From NCBI GenBank assembly GCA_937922045.1, contig CAKZXA010000001.1, positions 62,001 to 126,000 of the forward strand: a DNA stretch of 64,000 nucleotides. The letters are read 5' to 3'. The stretch comes from an uncultured Acidimicrobiales bacterium. GTDB lineage: Bacteria; Actinomycetota; Acidimicrobiia; Acidimicrobiales; SZUA-35. The notes under the pieces were generated by a model that did no database searches, was not told the origin of the DNA, and saw nothing but the letters and a program-made list of their open reading frames with translations. The translations under genes and the position numbers were made by a program. Shown here in pieces: positions 7,592 to 17,238 of the stretch (its first letter is position 1; each line of letters starts with the position of its first letter).

Positions 7592-10543
7592 CTAGGTGCG
7601 CGGGATCTCGCGCTCCTCGTAGGTTTCAATAATGTCGCCATCCTTCAGATCCTGGAAGTCGGACAGACCGATGCCGCATTCGAAGCCGGAGGCAACCTCT
7701 TGAGCGTCTTCCTTGAAGCGCTTGAGCGATTGAATCTCGCCCTTCCAGATGATCGTGCCTTCGCGGAGGAAGCGAACCTTGGAACCTCGGGTGATAACAC
7801 CATTGGTAACCATGCAACCAGCGATAGCGCCGATCCTTGGGACCCGGAAGATCTCGCGTACCTGTGCGTCGCCGGTGACGACCTCTTCGTACTCAGGTTC
7901 GAGCAGGCCGAGCATGGCGTTTTCGATGTCTTCGAGCAGCTTGTAGATGATCTCGTAGTTACGGATCTCTACCTTCTCGGCTTCGGCCATCTCCCGCGCC
8001 TTGCGGTCGGGACGTACGTTGAAGCCAAGAATGGTTGCGTTCGAAGCCGCAGCCAACTGCACATCGTTCTCGGTAATGCCACCGACGCCTCGGAGAACGA
8101 AAGCGAGCTTTACATCGTCTCGCTCACGCTTCTTAAGGCTGTCGCAGACCGCCTCAAGCGAGCCGTTGACATCGGCCTTGACGATCAGGTTCAGGGTTGC
8201 GGTCTCGCCAGCCTGAATCTGCTTGAAGATATCTTCGAGCTTGGCGCCGCCGCTCGTAGCGGAGGCATCGCGGCCAAGGCTGGCCAGCCGCTGCCAATGC
8301 TCTCGGGTGTCGGCAACCTTACCTGCCACCTTCTCGTTTGGTGCAATGATGAAGGTGTCACCAGCTTCGGCCACCTCATTCAGGCCGAGGACCTGGACGG
8401 GGGTCGAAGGACCAGCAGACTTCACACGCTCACCACGATCATTGACCAAGGCCCGCACACGGCCCCAAGCTGCACCGGAGACAAGCGGGTCACCGACGTT
8501 TAGCGTGCCTCGCTCAACCATGACGGTAGCAACAGGGCCCCGTCCGATATCGAGGTGGGCTTCGAGCACCGAGCCAGCGGCTCGACCGTCGGGCGGAGCT
8601 CGCAGATCTTCGACTTCGGCCACGAGCAACAGGTTCTCAAGCAGGGTGTCGACACCGTCGCCGGTCATGGCTGAGAGAGGCACCATAATGGTTTCCCCTC
8701 CCCATGGCTCGGGAACGAGGCCACGCTCTGCGAGCTGTGACATAACTCGATCTGGATCAGCGCCTTCACGATCCATCTTGTTGATCGCAACCACGATGGG
8801 CACATCGGCCGCTTTGGCATGATCGAGCGCTTCGAGCGTCTGAGGCATAACGCCATCATCGGCGGCGACGACCAGTACGACGATGTCGGTGGCGTCAGCG
8901 CCACGAGCTCGCATGGCGGTAAAGGCCTCATGACCAGGAGTATCGAGGAAGGTGATGACGTTGCCATCACGTTCGATCTGGTAGGCACCGATGTGCTGGG
9001 TGATGCCACCGGCTTCGCCCTCGACGACATTGGCTGAGCGGATCTTGTCGAGCAGCAGCGTCTTGCCGTGGTCGACGTGGCCCATGACCGTGATGACGGG
9101 TGGGCGGATCGGCCAATCGGAGGTGTCTTCCTCGTCAGGCTCTTCAGCGTCGACGTCGAGCATCTTCAGCAGCTCAACCTCTTGTTCCTCGCCCGGGTTG
9201 ACGAGACGAATCTCGGCACCAACGTCGGTGGCAAAGAGATCGATCATCTCATCGGTAAGCGACTGGGTCGCCGTAACCATCTCACCGTTGGTGAGCAGGA
9301 AGCGGACAACGTCGGCCGCCGTACGATTCAGCCGTGGGCCAAGATCTTGAGCGGTTGAGGCTCGTTCGATGACGACGACACCCTGTGGCACCGGAGCATC
9401 TTCCGACGAGTACGTCGGCACGTCCATGGGCGTGAGTTCTTCGCGGCTGCGGCGACGACGACTCTTTCGACGTCGACCACGGTTCTGCGGGCCGCCACGA
9501 CCGGGAGGGCCACCACGTCCGGGAGGGCCACCACGACCGGGAGGGCTGCTTGGGCCGCCGCGACCAGCGGTTCCACCTGGACTCGCAGGCGTAGAGCGGA
9601 AACCGCCACGCGACGCACCGCCACGCGACGACGATGGTGCTGCTTTGGGCTTGCCGCCACCGGGTGGGGGCGGAATCGGCTTGCCAGCACGACTTCTCGG
9701 CGGGCCGGGCGGCGGTGGAATTGGCTTGCCGGCGCCAGACTTGGCCTCCGGAGCCGCTTCAGCTGAAGCGGGAGCCGCTGGCGCTGTGGCATCTGGAGCG
9801 GAGGGGGCGGCCGAGACTGCGTCGACCTTCGGCTGCTCTGATGCAGGCTCGACGACGGGTGTCGAAGAAGCGGCGGCCGGAGCGGGGGCCGACTCAGGAG
9901 CAGGAGCAGGAGTAACCACTTCTACTACCTCGGGTCCGGGATCGGCTGCTACCGGCGCCGGTGCCTCGGCGGCAACTGGTGCCGGCTCGGGTGCAGCGAC
10001 CGGCGCAGGGGCTGGCTCAGGAGCAGGAGGAACCGGCTCAGGAGCAGGAGGCTCGGGAGCAGGGGCTGGCGGAGCCGTCGGCGGTGCTGCTACCGGAGCG
10101 GCATCGATTGGACGAATCGCTGGAGGTGGAGGTGGGATGGACTTGGCGCTATCCGGACCGCTCTTGCCGCTCGACGACACAACCTTGCGTTCAGGTGCTG
10201 GCTTTGGAGCCTCGGCGCTTTCAGAGCCCATTTCTGTTCGGGCTTCGGACGGAGCGTCGGCTGCCGGTTCGGTCGCCTTCTTCTTTGGTGGCGGCTTCTT
10301 CGACGAGACAGCGGCCGGTTTGTCAGCTGGCTTGTCTGCCGGCTCGACAACCTCTTCTGGAGGTGATTCCCTGACGAGTCCTTCGCGTTCCGCCTTTCGG
10401 CGCAACCGATCAGCCTGAGGCTCAACAACACTCGAAGAATGACTCTTGACCCCGATGCCAAGATCGGCACAGAGGTCGAGCACTTCTTTGTTGCTCAAAT
10501 TCAACTCACGGGCGAGTTCGTAAACTCTGACTTTTGCTGGCAC
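7592..10543 (-). CDS. infB: Translation initiation factor IF-2
   Basis: GTPase that brings initiator fMet-tRNA to the 30S subunit and promotes subunit joining. The 983-aa product has an N-terminal IF2_N domain (about 1–50, VRVYELARELNLSNKEVLDL) and a 300-residue Pro/Ala/Glu-rich linker. An Arg/Gly/Pro-rich stretch follows (RGGPPGRGGPPGRGG, about 335–360). The G domain starts near residue 485 with GHVDHGKT, DTPGHEAF and NKMD, followed by domains II–IV. The GTG start has GAGGTGA about 10 nt upstream. The long repetitive linker is common in actinobacterial IF-2. Confidence 0.97.
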   Translation of the reverse strand: MPAKVRVYELARELNLSNKEVLDLCADLGIGVKSHSSSVVEPQADRLRRKAEREGLVRESPPEEVVEPADKPADKPAAVSSKKPPPKKKATEPAADAPSEARTEMGSESAEAPKPAPERKVVSSSGKSGPDSAKSIPPPPPAIRPIDAAPVAAPPTAPPAPAPEPPAPEPVPPAPEPAPAPVAAPEPAPVAAEAPAPVAADPGPEVVEVVTPAPAPESAPAPAAASSTPVVEPASEQPKVDAVSAAPSAPDATAPAAPASAEAAPEAKSGAGKPIPPPPGPPRSRAGKPIPPPPGGGKPKAAPSSSRGGASRGGFRSTPASPGGTAGRGGPSSPPGRGGPPGRGGPPGRGGPQNRGRRRKSRRRRSREELTPMDVPTYSSEDAPVPQGVVVIERASTAQDLGPRLNRTAADVVRFLLTNGEMVTATQSLTDEMIDLFATDVGAEIRLVNPGEEQEVELLKMLDVDAEEPDEEDTSDWPIRPPVITVMGHVDHGKTLLLDKIRSANVVEGEAGGITQHIGAYQIERDGNVITFLDTPGHEAFTAMRARGADATDIVVLVVAADDGVMPQTLEALDHAKAADVPIVVAINKMDREGADPDRVMSQLAERGLVPEPWGGETIMVPLSAMTGDGVDTLLENLLLVAEVEDLRAPPDGRAAGSVLEAHLDIGRGPVATVMVERGTLNVGDPLVSGAAWGRVRALVNDRGERVKSAGPSTPVQVLGLNEVAEAGDTFIIAPNEKVAGKVADTREHWQRLASLGRDASATSGGAKLEDIFKQIQAGETATLNLIVKADVNGSLEAVCDSLKKRERDDVKLAFVLRGVGGITENDVQLAAASNATILGFNVRPDRKAREMAEAEKVEIRNYEIIYKLLEDIENAMLGLLEPEYEEVVTGDAQVREIFRVPRIGAIAGCMVTNGVITRGSKVRFLREGTIIWKGEIQSLKRFKEDAQEVASGFECGIGLSDFQDLKDGDIIETYEEREIPRT

Positions 10544-10683
10544 GTTGTTGAAATCACCTCAAGAAAAAGAACTCGCTACAAAGGCAGCGAGGCGATTGAT
10601 CATCCTAGCGGCCACCTAGGCGTTACCCATCCAAACGTCAAGATGAAACTCTACCTGAATGTTTTTGGCCTATTCTCGCCGAT

Positions 10684-10971
10684 TCACGCTTCCGCCGAGC
10701 GAGGGGCTTCGGCCGCCGCCGTCAACCGGTCTCGGAGCGCCCCGGTGGCACCAGGGTCGAGACGACGTCGGAAGGCTCGAGCGAGGCTTCTGGCCTCAAT
10801 CGCAGCGTCGAGGCATGTCACCGCTGTGTTTGCACAAAGCCATGCACCCCGACCGGGACCCGAGCGACTCTGCTCAACAGCGCCTGCATCGTTGACGAAA
10901 AGCCGAATCAGCTTGCGCTGAGGATGGCGGGTTCGGCAACCGATGCAGGTCCGTTGTGGTTCAGGTCCTAT
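10684..10971 (-). CDS. ylxR: YlxR/DUF448 RNA-binding protein with apparent AUA start
   Basis: The minus strand between nusA and infB encodes 95 residues with the YlxR signature: RTCIGCRTRHPQRKLIRLF, then SGPGRGAWLC, then ARSLARAFRRRL. The frame follows the nusA TAG at once, and no ATG, GTG or TTG lies between that stop and the conserved RTCIGC. The best start is ATA at 10971–10969, with GAGGAG (the last nusA codons) 9 nt upstream. Position in the nusA-ylxR-infB order supports the call. A sequencing error or read-through of the nusA stop are alternatives. The family is proposed to bind RNA and affect rnpB transcription or RNase P. Confidence 0.85.
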   Translation of the reverse strand: MGPEPQRTCIGCRTRHPQRKLIRLFVNDAGAVEQSRSGPGRGAWLCANTAVTCLDAAIEARSLARAFRRRLDPGATGALRDRLTAAAEAPRSAEA

Positions 10972-10977
10972 GGGGAC

Positions 10978-12258
10978 CTACTCCTCTTCGTCCGAGGCGT
11001 CTGCAGCCTTCGAGTCTTCGGCATCAGACCCATCATCAGAGCTGTCGTCGGCCGAATCATCAGCTTCGGCCACACGATCGTCTACCGAATCGCCAGCCGT
11101 CGAATCGTCGTCGCTGGCCTCTGCGTCCTCGGACGGCGATTCGGTGCCTTCGCCCGCTTGCGCATTCCACTGCTCCGCAGAGATGGCTGGACTGCCGTCG
11201 GCTGGCTGCCACATCTGTTCACCAGACTCCGGATCGACGATCCACTCGCCTTCGGCCCATTCCTCGGAGGCGTAGGCCGCTTCCTCAGCAAGCTGGGTTT
11301 CGCTCTTGATATCGATGCGCCAGCCGGTGAGGCGGTGGGCTAGGCGGGCGTTCTGGCCCTCCTTGCCGATCGCTAGGGAAAGCTGGAAATCGGGCACGAT
11401 GACCTCGGCGGTGCCGGTGTCGTAGTCGAGGCGAACCTCTTTGACCTTGGCTGGCGAAAGCGCCTTGGCCACGAAGTCATAGGAGTCTTCGCTATAGGGG
11501 ATGATGTCGACTTTCTCACCGTTGAGTTCGTTGACCACCATCCTTACTCGGGAACCGCGAGCACCAACGCAGGCACCCACAGGGTCGACGTTCGGGTCGT
11601 TCGACCAGACGGAGATCTTGGTGCGGTGACCCGGTTCCCGGGCGCAGGCCTTGATTTCGACCACGCCGTCGGCGATTTCAGGAACTTCAAGTTCGAAGAG
11701 TCGCTTGATAAGTCCGGGGTGGGTGCGGCTGACCACGATCTGAGGGCCCTTGGCCGTGCGGCGGACCTCGACGATGTAGGCCTTGACCCGGTTTCCGCCT
11801 TCTGAGCGGGGGCCCATGGACACCTGCTCGGCCTGAGGCAAGAGAGCCTCGACACGGCCGAGATCGAGAAGCGTGTAGCGCGAATCGGTCTGCTGCACGA
11901 TGCCGGTGACGATGTCGCCTTCGCGGCCGGCGTACTCCTCGTATTTCATCTCCCGCTCGACCTCACGGATGCCCTGGGTCAGGATCTGCTTGGTGGTTTG
12001 AGCGGCGATGCGTCCGAAACTGTCGGGGGTGACATCCATTTCGGGACCGTAGGGTTCGCCGTCCTCGTCGAGCTCTTGGGCGAAAACCCGGATGTCGAAC
12101 GACGTCGGCTCGATGGTGACCCAGGCGTACTCGTAGGACTCGGGCATGCGCTTGTATGCCGACTCCAAAGCGTTGGCCATGATGCCAAACAGCTTCTCGA
12201 TCGAAATGCCACGATCTTCCGCCAAGGCGTGAAGTGCTTCGGTCATCTCGTTACTCAT
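10978..12258 (-). CDS. nusA: Transcription termination/antitermination factor NusA
   Basis: RNA polymerase-binding factor for pausing, termination and rRNA antitermination. The 426-aa product has the N-terminal domain (about 1–130), an S1 domain ([20 protein letters not shown]) and two KH domains. It has the [20 protein letters not shown] motif and [19 protein letters not shown] disordered, highly acidic C-terminal tail of roughly 90 residues ends DASDEEE. Like other actinobacterial NusA proteins it lacks the gamma-proteobacterial acidic repeat domains. Its final GAA GAG GAG codons double as the likely ribosome-binding site of ylxR. Confidence 0.96.
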   Translation of the reverse strand: MSNEMTEALHALAEDRGISIEKLFGIMANALESAYKRMPESYEYAWVTIEPTSFDIRVFAQELDEDGEPYGPEMDVTPDSFGRIAAQTTKQILTQGIREVEREMKYEEYAGREGDIVTGIVQQTDSRYTLLDLGRVEALLPQAEQVSMGPRSEGGNRVKAYIVEVRRTAKGPQIVVSRTHPGLIKRLFELEVPEIADGVVEIKACAREPGHRTKISVWSNDPNVDPVGACVGARGSRVRMVVNELNGEKVDIIPYSEDSYDFVAKALSPAKVKEVRLDYDTGTAEVIVPDFQLSLAIGKEGQNARLAHRLTGWRIDIKSETQLAEEAAYASEEWAEGEWIVDPESGEQMWQPADGSPAISAEQWNAQAGEGTESPSEDAEASDDDSTAGDSVDDRVAEADDSADDSSDDGSDAEDSKAADASDEEE

Positions 12259-12356
12259 GGGTATTCCCCGTTCCTCTTCTTCGTGTTCTTCTTCAGTTGA
12301 TCTTCAGTTGTGGTGCCGCAGGGGGCGTTGACCATGCCGTTCCTGGCGTACCAGCG

Positions 12357-12896
12357 TCACTTCTTCGATTTCTTCGACTTCTTGTTCGGGTTCTTCCCGC
12401 CCTTTTTAGGGGTGGGCCCCCAATCGAAGACGGTGCGGGCTCTATCGATCTCATCAAGATCGATCGTATGCGTTTCGGGCGCACCGAGTGGGGAGCCATC
12501 AACCTCGACGGTGTCGATCGTGATGACGTTGGCCTCCACAGCGGTCAAGCGCCCCTTGAGCCGCCGAAGATCGGCGCCTGGTTGAAGCTTTACAGCGACA
12601 TCTTCGCCGATGGCACGTTGAAAGTGCTCCGGTGAGCGCAGAGGTCGCTCTACACCCGGGCTCGACACCTCGAGCACGTACCGGTCAGAGATTGGGTCGT
12701 GCTGGTCGAGAATCGGCGAGACCAGACGGTTCACGGCAGTCAGTGCCTGAGTCGAAACACCATCGGCGTGGTCGATAACCACACGTAGCGTCCCCCCGTT
12801 CCACTCAACGTCGAGCAATTCAACCCCGGCGGTCTCGACAACGCTTGCTAACAGTTCGTGTATGCGGTCGGCTAGGGCCGAGCCTTTATCGGTCAT
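12357..12896 (-). CDS. rimP: Ribosome maturation factor RimP
   Basis: Needed for 30S maturation. The 179-aa product has the N-terminal domain (VVETAGVELLDVEWNGGTLRVVI), then SPILDQHDPISDRYVLEVSSPG with the family RPL motif (VERPLRSPEHF). A C-terminal SH3-like domain follows, with a basic tail (KKSKKSKK). The ATG at 12896 has AGGAGGTG 5 nt upstream. It is the first gene of the rimP-nusA-ylxR-infB operon, with the divergent promoter region at 12897–13054. Confidence 0.94.
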   Translation of the reverse strand: MTDKGSALADRIHELLASVVETAGVELLDVEWNGGTLRVVIDHADGVSTQALTAVNRLVSPILDQHDPISDRYVLEVSSPGVERPLRSPEHFQRAIGEDVAVKLQPGADLRRLKGRLTAVEANVITIDTVEVDGSPLGAPETHTIDLDEIDRARTVFDWGPTPKKGGKNPNKKSKKSKK

Positions 12897-13042
12897 CTCA
12901 ACACCTCCTGGGGCATCTCTTCGCGGCTGGAGACAGAACTCAGCAACCTGGAAATCAAAAACGTGGGCGCCAGCCCACGTTCCGCCCCATCCTATCTGAT
13001 CGATTGCGAGATCGTCGTCAGCCCCCGCTGCATCGTCCAGGC

Positions 13043-13048
13043 TAGGCT
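13043..13048 (+). promoter_or_regulatory. Candidate -10 of a leaderless promoter (TAGGCT)
   Basis: TAGGCT is followed by exactly 6 nt and the ATG at 13055, with no Shine-Dalgarno sequence. This matches the TANNNT-N6-start arrangement repeated at many genes in this window. Confidence 0.45.
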
Positions 13049-13054
13049 TCTCCT

Positions 13055-13456
13055 ATGGGATTTCTCGACACGGTGAAGGCCTGGCTGTCGCAGGAAGCAT
13101 CCGCTGCTGCCGACGCCAAACAAGACCTTGAACGACGATGGAGCGCGGATCTGGACAGCAAGGAACGCGAACTCAACGCTAGCCCAGCCGAGAAGATGGA
13201 AATGCTCCAAGGCAAGATCGCAGCAAACGACTCCGCCTTTGACGACATCCGTTCATCGGTTGAGGGTCGCGATGCGCTCGCCCATGCTGTTTCCGACGTA
13301 GAAGATATCTCGACCACAGCAGCATCGGCCGACGTGCTCAACGAACCCAGAGAGAGCGACAGCGAGCCTGTCGACAGCGAACCTGTCGACATTGATGATG
13401 CTGACATCGAGGACGCCGTGATCGTCGACCTCGATGAACAGGAGCCAGACGCCTAG
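13055..13456 (+). CDS. Conserved-looking hypothetical acidic protein
   Basis: 133-aa cytoplasmic product, not recognised. It begins MGFLDTVKAWLSQEASAAAD, continues as charged helix (DLERRWSADLDSKERELNA), and ends in an acidic, repetitive tail (SEPVDSEPVDIDDADIEDA). It is the only plus-strand gene in the first 27 kb. It is divergent from rimP and convergent with ispG, overlapping its 3' end by 4 bases. A TAGGCT hexamer 6 nt before the ATG suggests a leaderless mRNA. Support is the good start context and the fit between neighbours; no function is proposed. Confidence 0.65.
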   Translation: MGFLDTVKAWLSQEASAAADAKQDLERRWSADLDSKERELNASPAEKMEMLQGKIAANDSAFDDIRSSVEGRDALAHAVSDVEDISTTAASADVLNEPRESDSEPVDSEPVDIDDADIEDAVIVDLDEQEPDA

Positions 13457-14685
13457 CGGCTCTTGCGCAACAGTTCTACGACCTGCTCAGAATCGTTGGC
13501 GTCATCGCCCCGATCGTCGAGGTTGCGCTGACGGTCTTCTTCTGCCGCCTTACGAGCAACGTCTCGTGTGGCCTGGGCACGAACCATCGCCGCCTCAACG
13601 CCGTGTTCGGTGATGTACTCAGCCCACTCGACGAGCGTGTCCACCATCTCGTCTTCGGGCACGACAGCCACGTTGGTGCCCTTGATGAACAGATGACCGC
13701 GCTTGTTGCCTGCGGCGATGCCGATATCGGCATCGCGGGCCTCTCCTGGACCGTTGACCACACAGCCCATCACCGCAACCTGAAGCGGAAGCTGACGGTC
13801 AGCGAAGGCAGCTTGAGCATCCTCAGCGATCTTGTACACATCGACCTCGGCCCGGCCGCACGAAGGGCAGGCGATCAGATCGACGTTCTTGCGCTCTCGG
13901 AGCCCGAACGACTCGAGCAGCACTCGTCCCATGCGAGCTTCTTCCACCGGGTCGGTGGTAAGCGAGAAACGGATGGTGTCACCGATGCCTTCGGCCAAAA
14001 GGGTGGCGATGCCAGCGGTTGACTTGACCAGCCCTGCTGGCAACGGCCCGGCCTCGGTTACCCCAAGATGGAGGGGATGGTCGGTCACCTCACTGAGCTG
14101 CCGGTAGGCCTCGATCATCAGTGGAACGTTGGATGCCTTGACCGAGATCTTGATGAGATCGAAGTCGACCTCTTCAAAGTAGGCGATCTCTTGCAACGCC
14201 GACTCGACCATGGCCTCGGGGGTTACCCGGCCGCCATACTTCTCGTAGAGCGCCGGATCTAGGCTTCCGCCGTTGACCCCGATACGGATCGGCACGCCGC
14301 GATCCTTGGCCTCGCTCGCCACGGCCTTGATCTGGTCGGGTTTACGAATGTTGCCAGGGTTGAGGCGTAAACAATGTACGCCGGCTTCCAAGGCCTCGAG
14401 TGCTCGGCGATAGTTGTGGTGAATGTCGGCCACGATCGGAACCGGGCTCCGCGGAACGATCCGGGCTAGACCTTCAGCCGCCTCGGGCTCGTTGCAGGTG
14501 CATCGAACGATGTCCGCACCGGCGGCCGCGAGGGCATAGATCTGTTGAAGGGTGCCATCAACGTCGGCCGTCTTCGTGGTGGTCATCGACTGGACCGTGA
14601 TCGGTGAATCGCCACCGACCGGCACGTCGCCCACCATGATCTTGCGCGTCACCGCTCGGGGGAACTGAACAGCTCCTGCTTCCAT
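13453..14685 (-). CDS. ispG: 4-hydroxy-3-methylbut-2-en-1-yl diphosphate synthase (flavodoxin/ferredoxin)
   Basis: Penultimate enzyme of the MEP isoprenoid pathway; converts MEcPP to HMBPP using a [4Fe-4S] cluster. The 410-aa product has the TIM-barrel N-terminus (PITVQSMTTTKTADVDGTL, VADIHHNYRRALEAL) and the C-terminal reductase-like domain. Cluster ligands are C273 and C276 (ACPSCGR) and C308 (MGCVVNGPGEA), with the conserved Glu just after. The last 40 residues are a charged extension (EEDRQRNLDDRGDDANDSEQ). AAGGG lies 8 nt before the ATG. dxr is encoded two genes upstream on the same strand. Confidence 0.96.
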   Translation of the reverse strand: MEAGAVQFPRAVTRKIMVGDVPVGGDSPITVQSMTTTKTADVDGTLQQIYALAAAGADIVRCTCNEPEAAEGLARIVPRSPVPIVADIHHNYRRALEALEAGVHCLRLNPGNIRKPDQIKAVASEAKDRGVPIRIGVNGGSLDPALYEKYGGRVTPEAMVESALQEIAYFEEVDFDLIKISVKASNVPLMIEAYRQLSEVTDHPLHLGVTEAGPLPAGLVKSTAGIATLLAEGIGDTIRFSLTTDPVEEARMGRVLLESFGLRERKNVDLIACPSCGRAEVDVYKIAEDAQAAFADRQLPLQVAVMGCVVNGPGEARDADIGIAAGNKRGHLFIKGTNVAVVPEDEMVDTLVEWAEYITEHGVEAAMVRAQATRDVARKAAEEDRQRNLDDRGDDANDSEQVVELLRKSR

Positions 14686-14723
14686 GGTGTATGCCCTTCT
14701 CTACGTGCCCAGTCTCTAGAAAC

Positions 14724-16019
14724 TCAGCCGATAGGGCGCACGATATCGAGGTAGACGGTCGACACCATGATGAAACCGAGTAACAGCACTACCGCATAGG
14801 TAATGGGCAGAAGTTTGGCGATGTCGACGTGGTATCGCCTGCCCTTGCGTGATCGGACGGCTTCGTAGGTCGCAACCGCTGCGTGGCCACCGTCGAGCGG
14901 GAGAAGGGGCATGAGGTTGAGAACGCCGATAAAGACGTTGAAGACGCCAAGCAAGCCGATCGGCACCGTGATATCGAAATCAGGATCGCCAGCGATCCTC
15001 GTTGCGCCAACCAGCGATACCGGCCGCTCGGCTTCAGCTTCCACATCGACCGGCCCGTCAGCCACCATCAGGCTGGCTAGTTGGCCCAGTGTCGAAGGCG
15101 ATACGAACCGTGGAATCGATTTTGTCGCCTCCCACAGGGTGCTACCAAAGTTCTTCACCCCTTCGACCGGACTCAGCCGAGTTCGCTCAAAGCTGGGAGC
15201 GACACCCAGAAACCCGACCTGCTCACCTCGGCGTTCGATCTCGGTCAGAACCGTCGATCGTTCGAAGGTTTCGCCCGCCCGCTCAAAGGTCAGGGCAACC
15301 TCGTCACCAGGACGAGACGCTATGTACTCTACGGCCTCGCCCCAGTTGGTTACGTCGAAACCATCGATGGCGACAATATCGTCGCCCGGCTGAAGATCGG
15401 CCAGGATTGCTGGCGACTGCGAACCTGGAGGAGAGCCGTCGTTGACCTGAGAAATAACATCGATCGTCCACTTATTCGGATCGTTAGGACCGATCACGCT
15501 GGAAACAACGATGAACAGCACGATGGCTTGGATGAAGTGCATCATCGAGCCCGCGGTGATGACGAACATGCGGGCCGCATAGCTCTTATTGCGATAGGCC
15601 CGATGTTCATCCTCGGGTGCAACCGGATCGAGGTTGTGCATGCCGAGGATGCGGACGAAGGCGCCGATGGGAAGAAGCCGGATCCCGTACTCGGTCTCGC
15701 CTCGTTTGAATGACCAAAGCCGGGGCCCCATGAACAGGAAGAACTGGGAGGCTTTCATGCCGGTCCAGCGGGCGGTCATGAAGTGACCGAGCTCGTGGAG
15801 GAAGATCATGACCACGAGGCCAACAACGACAAGGAAATAGCGCGGGCCGGCCCCAAACCATAACCAGGCAAAAAGACCGGCTAAGAAGATGAGACCAAGC
15901 GGGTTGCTTCGAGCCTCGTCGTTCTCAACAGGATCCGCCATTACCCACGGCGCCTGCTCGTCCAACGCTTTCGACTCGCTGTCGGCTAGAGGCTGCACGC
16001 CACTCTTTATGTCACTCAT
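14724..16019 (-). CDS. rseP: Site-2 protease, M50 family (RseP-like)
   Basis: Membrane zinc metalloprotease that cuts transmembrane segments, in related bacteria anti-sigma factors. The 431-aa product has an acidic cytoplasmic N-terminus and TM segments from about residue 40. The HELGH catalytic motif sits in a membrane helix (VVMIFLHELGHFMTARWTG). A PDZ domain in the middle has LQPGDDIVAIDGFDVTNWG, and the second active-site element is NLMPLLPLDGGH. The ATG at 16019 is preferred because an earlier in-frame start would lie inside dxr. dxr–M50–ispG is the usual actinobacterial order. Confidence 0.92.
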   Translation of the reverse strand: MSDIKSGVQPLADSESKALDEQAPWVMADPVENDEARSNPLGLIFLAGLFAWLWFGAGPRYFLVVVGLVVMIFLHELGHFMTARWTGMKASQFFLFMGPRLWSFKRGETEYGIRLLPIGAFVRILGMHNLDPVAPEDEHRAYRNKSYAARMFVITAGSMMHFIQAIVLFIVVSSVIGPNDPNKWTIDVISQVNDGSPPGSQSPAILADLQPGDDIVAIDGFDVTNWGEAVEYIASRPGDEVALTFERAGETFERSTVLTEIERRGEQVGFLGVAPSFERTRLSPVEGVKNFGSTLWEATKSIPRFVSPSTLGQLASLMVADGPVDVEAEAERPVSLVGATRIAGDPDFDITVPIGLLGVFNVFIGVLNLMPLLPLDGGHAAVATYEAVRSRKGRRYHVDIAKLLPITYAVVLLLGFIMVSTVYLDIVRPIG

Positions 16020-16059
16020 TGAGAAATCTGAACCACTTCTGTCACGCCACCCTGGGGTG

Positions 16060-17238
16060 TCATCGTTGCGATAACACCATTTCAGCATACTTGCGGGCGC
16101 TTAAATCAGCGGTAAGGACAGCATCGAGGTTCTCTGCGTCCTGCCCGTCGTACTTGGCCATCGTTTCTTCGATCACGATTGGAATATCGGCCCAACGGAC
16201 GTGGCCTTGAAGGAAGCCCTCGACCGCCACCTCGTTCGCTGCACTCAACCAGGCCGGAGCAGTTCCGCCAACCCGGCCCGCTTCATAGGCCAGGTCGAGA
16301 CATGGAAAGGCCGAACGGTCGGGAGCCTCGAAGTCCAACCGACCGGCTTGTGACCAATCGATTCCGCCGTAGGAGATCGGAAACCGATCGGGGTAGGCCA
16401 AGGCGTAACCGATCGGAAGCTTCATTGTTGGATTAGAGAGCTGGGCGATCGTGGAACCGTCGGCATAGGTGACCATCGAGTGGATGATCGACTGTGGATG
16501 CACCACGACATCAATCTGGTCGAAGCCGATGTGGGCGCCAGCCTCACCTGCCGGGGCACCAAAGAGTTCGTTGGCCTCGATGACCTCCAGCCCCTTGTTC
16601 ATCAAGGTCGACGAATCCACCGTGATCTTTGGCCCCATCGACCATGTCGGATGAGCCAGGGCTTCCTCGATGGTGACCTTAGCCAACTCCTGGCTAGATC
16701 TACCTCGAAAGGGACCACCGGAAGCGGTCAACTGGAGTCGGGCCACCCGGGCCGGGTTGGTGTTGGCACGCAGGCACTGATGGAGTGCTGCATGTTCACT
16801 GTCGACAGGCACAAGCTCGGCACCCGGCGTGCGGCGGGCCCGTTGTACGACGGGTCCAGCTGCGATCAGCGACTCCTTGTTCGCCAACGCCAACCGCTTC
16901 CCCGCATGCAAACAGGCCAACGTGACCGGTAAACCTGCGAAGCCGACGACGCCGTTTACCGTCACATCGGCCACTGTTGCCAGATCGGCCAACGCACTCG
17001 GTCCACTCAGAATCTCAATGCCTGCCGGGAGTCGCTCGCTCAGTTCGTTTCGCCGTGACTCGTCGGCCAGGGCTACCACCTCGGGTCGTACCCGCTCAGC
17101 CTGATCGATGAGATCGTCCAACCGACTCCCCGCGGCCAAGGCCACCACCCGGTAATCCTCGGGGGTGTCGGCCACGACCTCAAGAGTCTGGACGCCAATG
17201 GAACCTGTCGACCCGGCGATGGCGACCGTCGTTACCAC
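16060..17238 (-). CDS. dxr: 1-deoxy-D-xylulose 5-phosphate reductoisomerase
   Basis: Second enzyme of the MEP pathway; makes MEP from DXP with NADPH and a divalent metal. The 392-aa product shows the NADPH loop AGSTGSIGVQTLEV, the catalytic region ALANKESLIAAG, and the metal-site stretch PVDSEHAALHQCL. It also has TASGGPFRGRS, HPTWSMGPKITVDSSTLMNK and HPQSIIHSMV. The GTG start immediately follows the cdsA TAA. It is about 40 nt upstream of the M50 protease gene. Confidence 0.97.
   Translation of the reverse strand: MVTTVAIAGSTGSIGVQTLEVVADTPEDYRVVALAAGSRLDDLIDQAERVRPEVVALADESRRNELSERLPAGIEILSGPSALADLATVADVTVNGVVGFAGLPVTLACLHAGKRLALANKESLIAAGPVVQRARRTPGAELVPVDSEHAALHQCLRANTNPARVARLQLTASGGPFRGRSSQELAKVTIEEALAHPTWSMGPKITVDSSTLMNKGLEVIEANELFGAPAGEAGAHIGFDQIDVVVHPQSIIHSMVTYADGSTIAQLSNPTMKLPIGYALAYPDRFPISYGGIDWSQAGRLDFEAPDRSAFPCLDLAYEAGRVGGTAPAWLSAANEVAVEGFLQGHVRWADIPIVIEETMAKYDGQDAENLDAVLTADLSARKYAEMVLSQR

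Noticed and set aside
9369-10418. Long Gly/Ala-rich plus-strand open frame opposite infB (349 codons)
   Set aside because: It mirrors the low-complexity Pro/Ala linker of IF-2 and has no family-like motif or plausible start signal; an antisense shadow.
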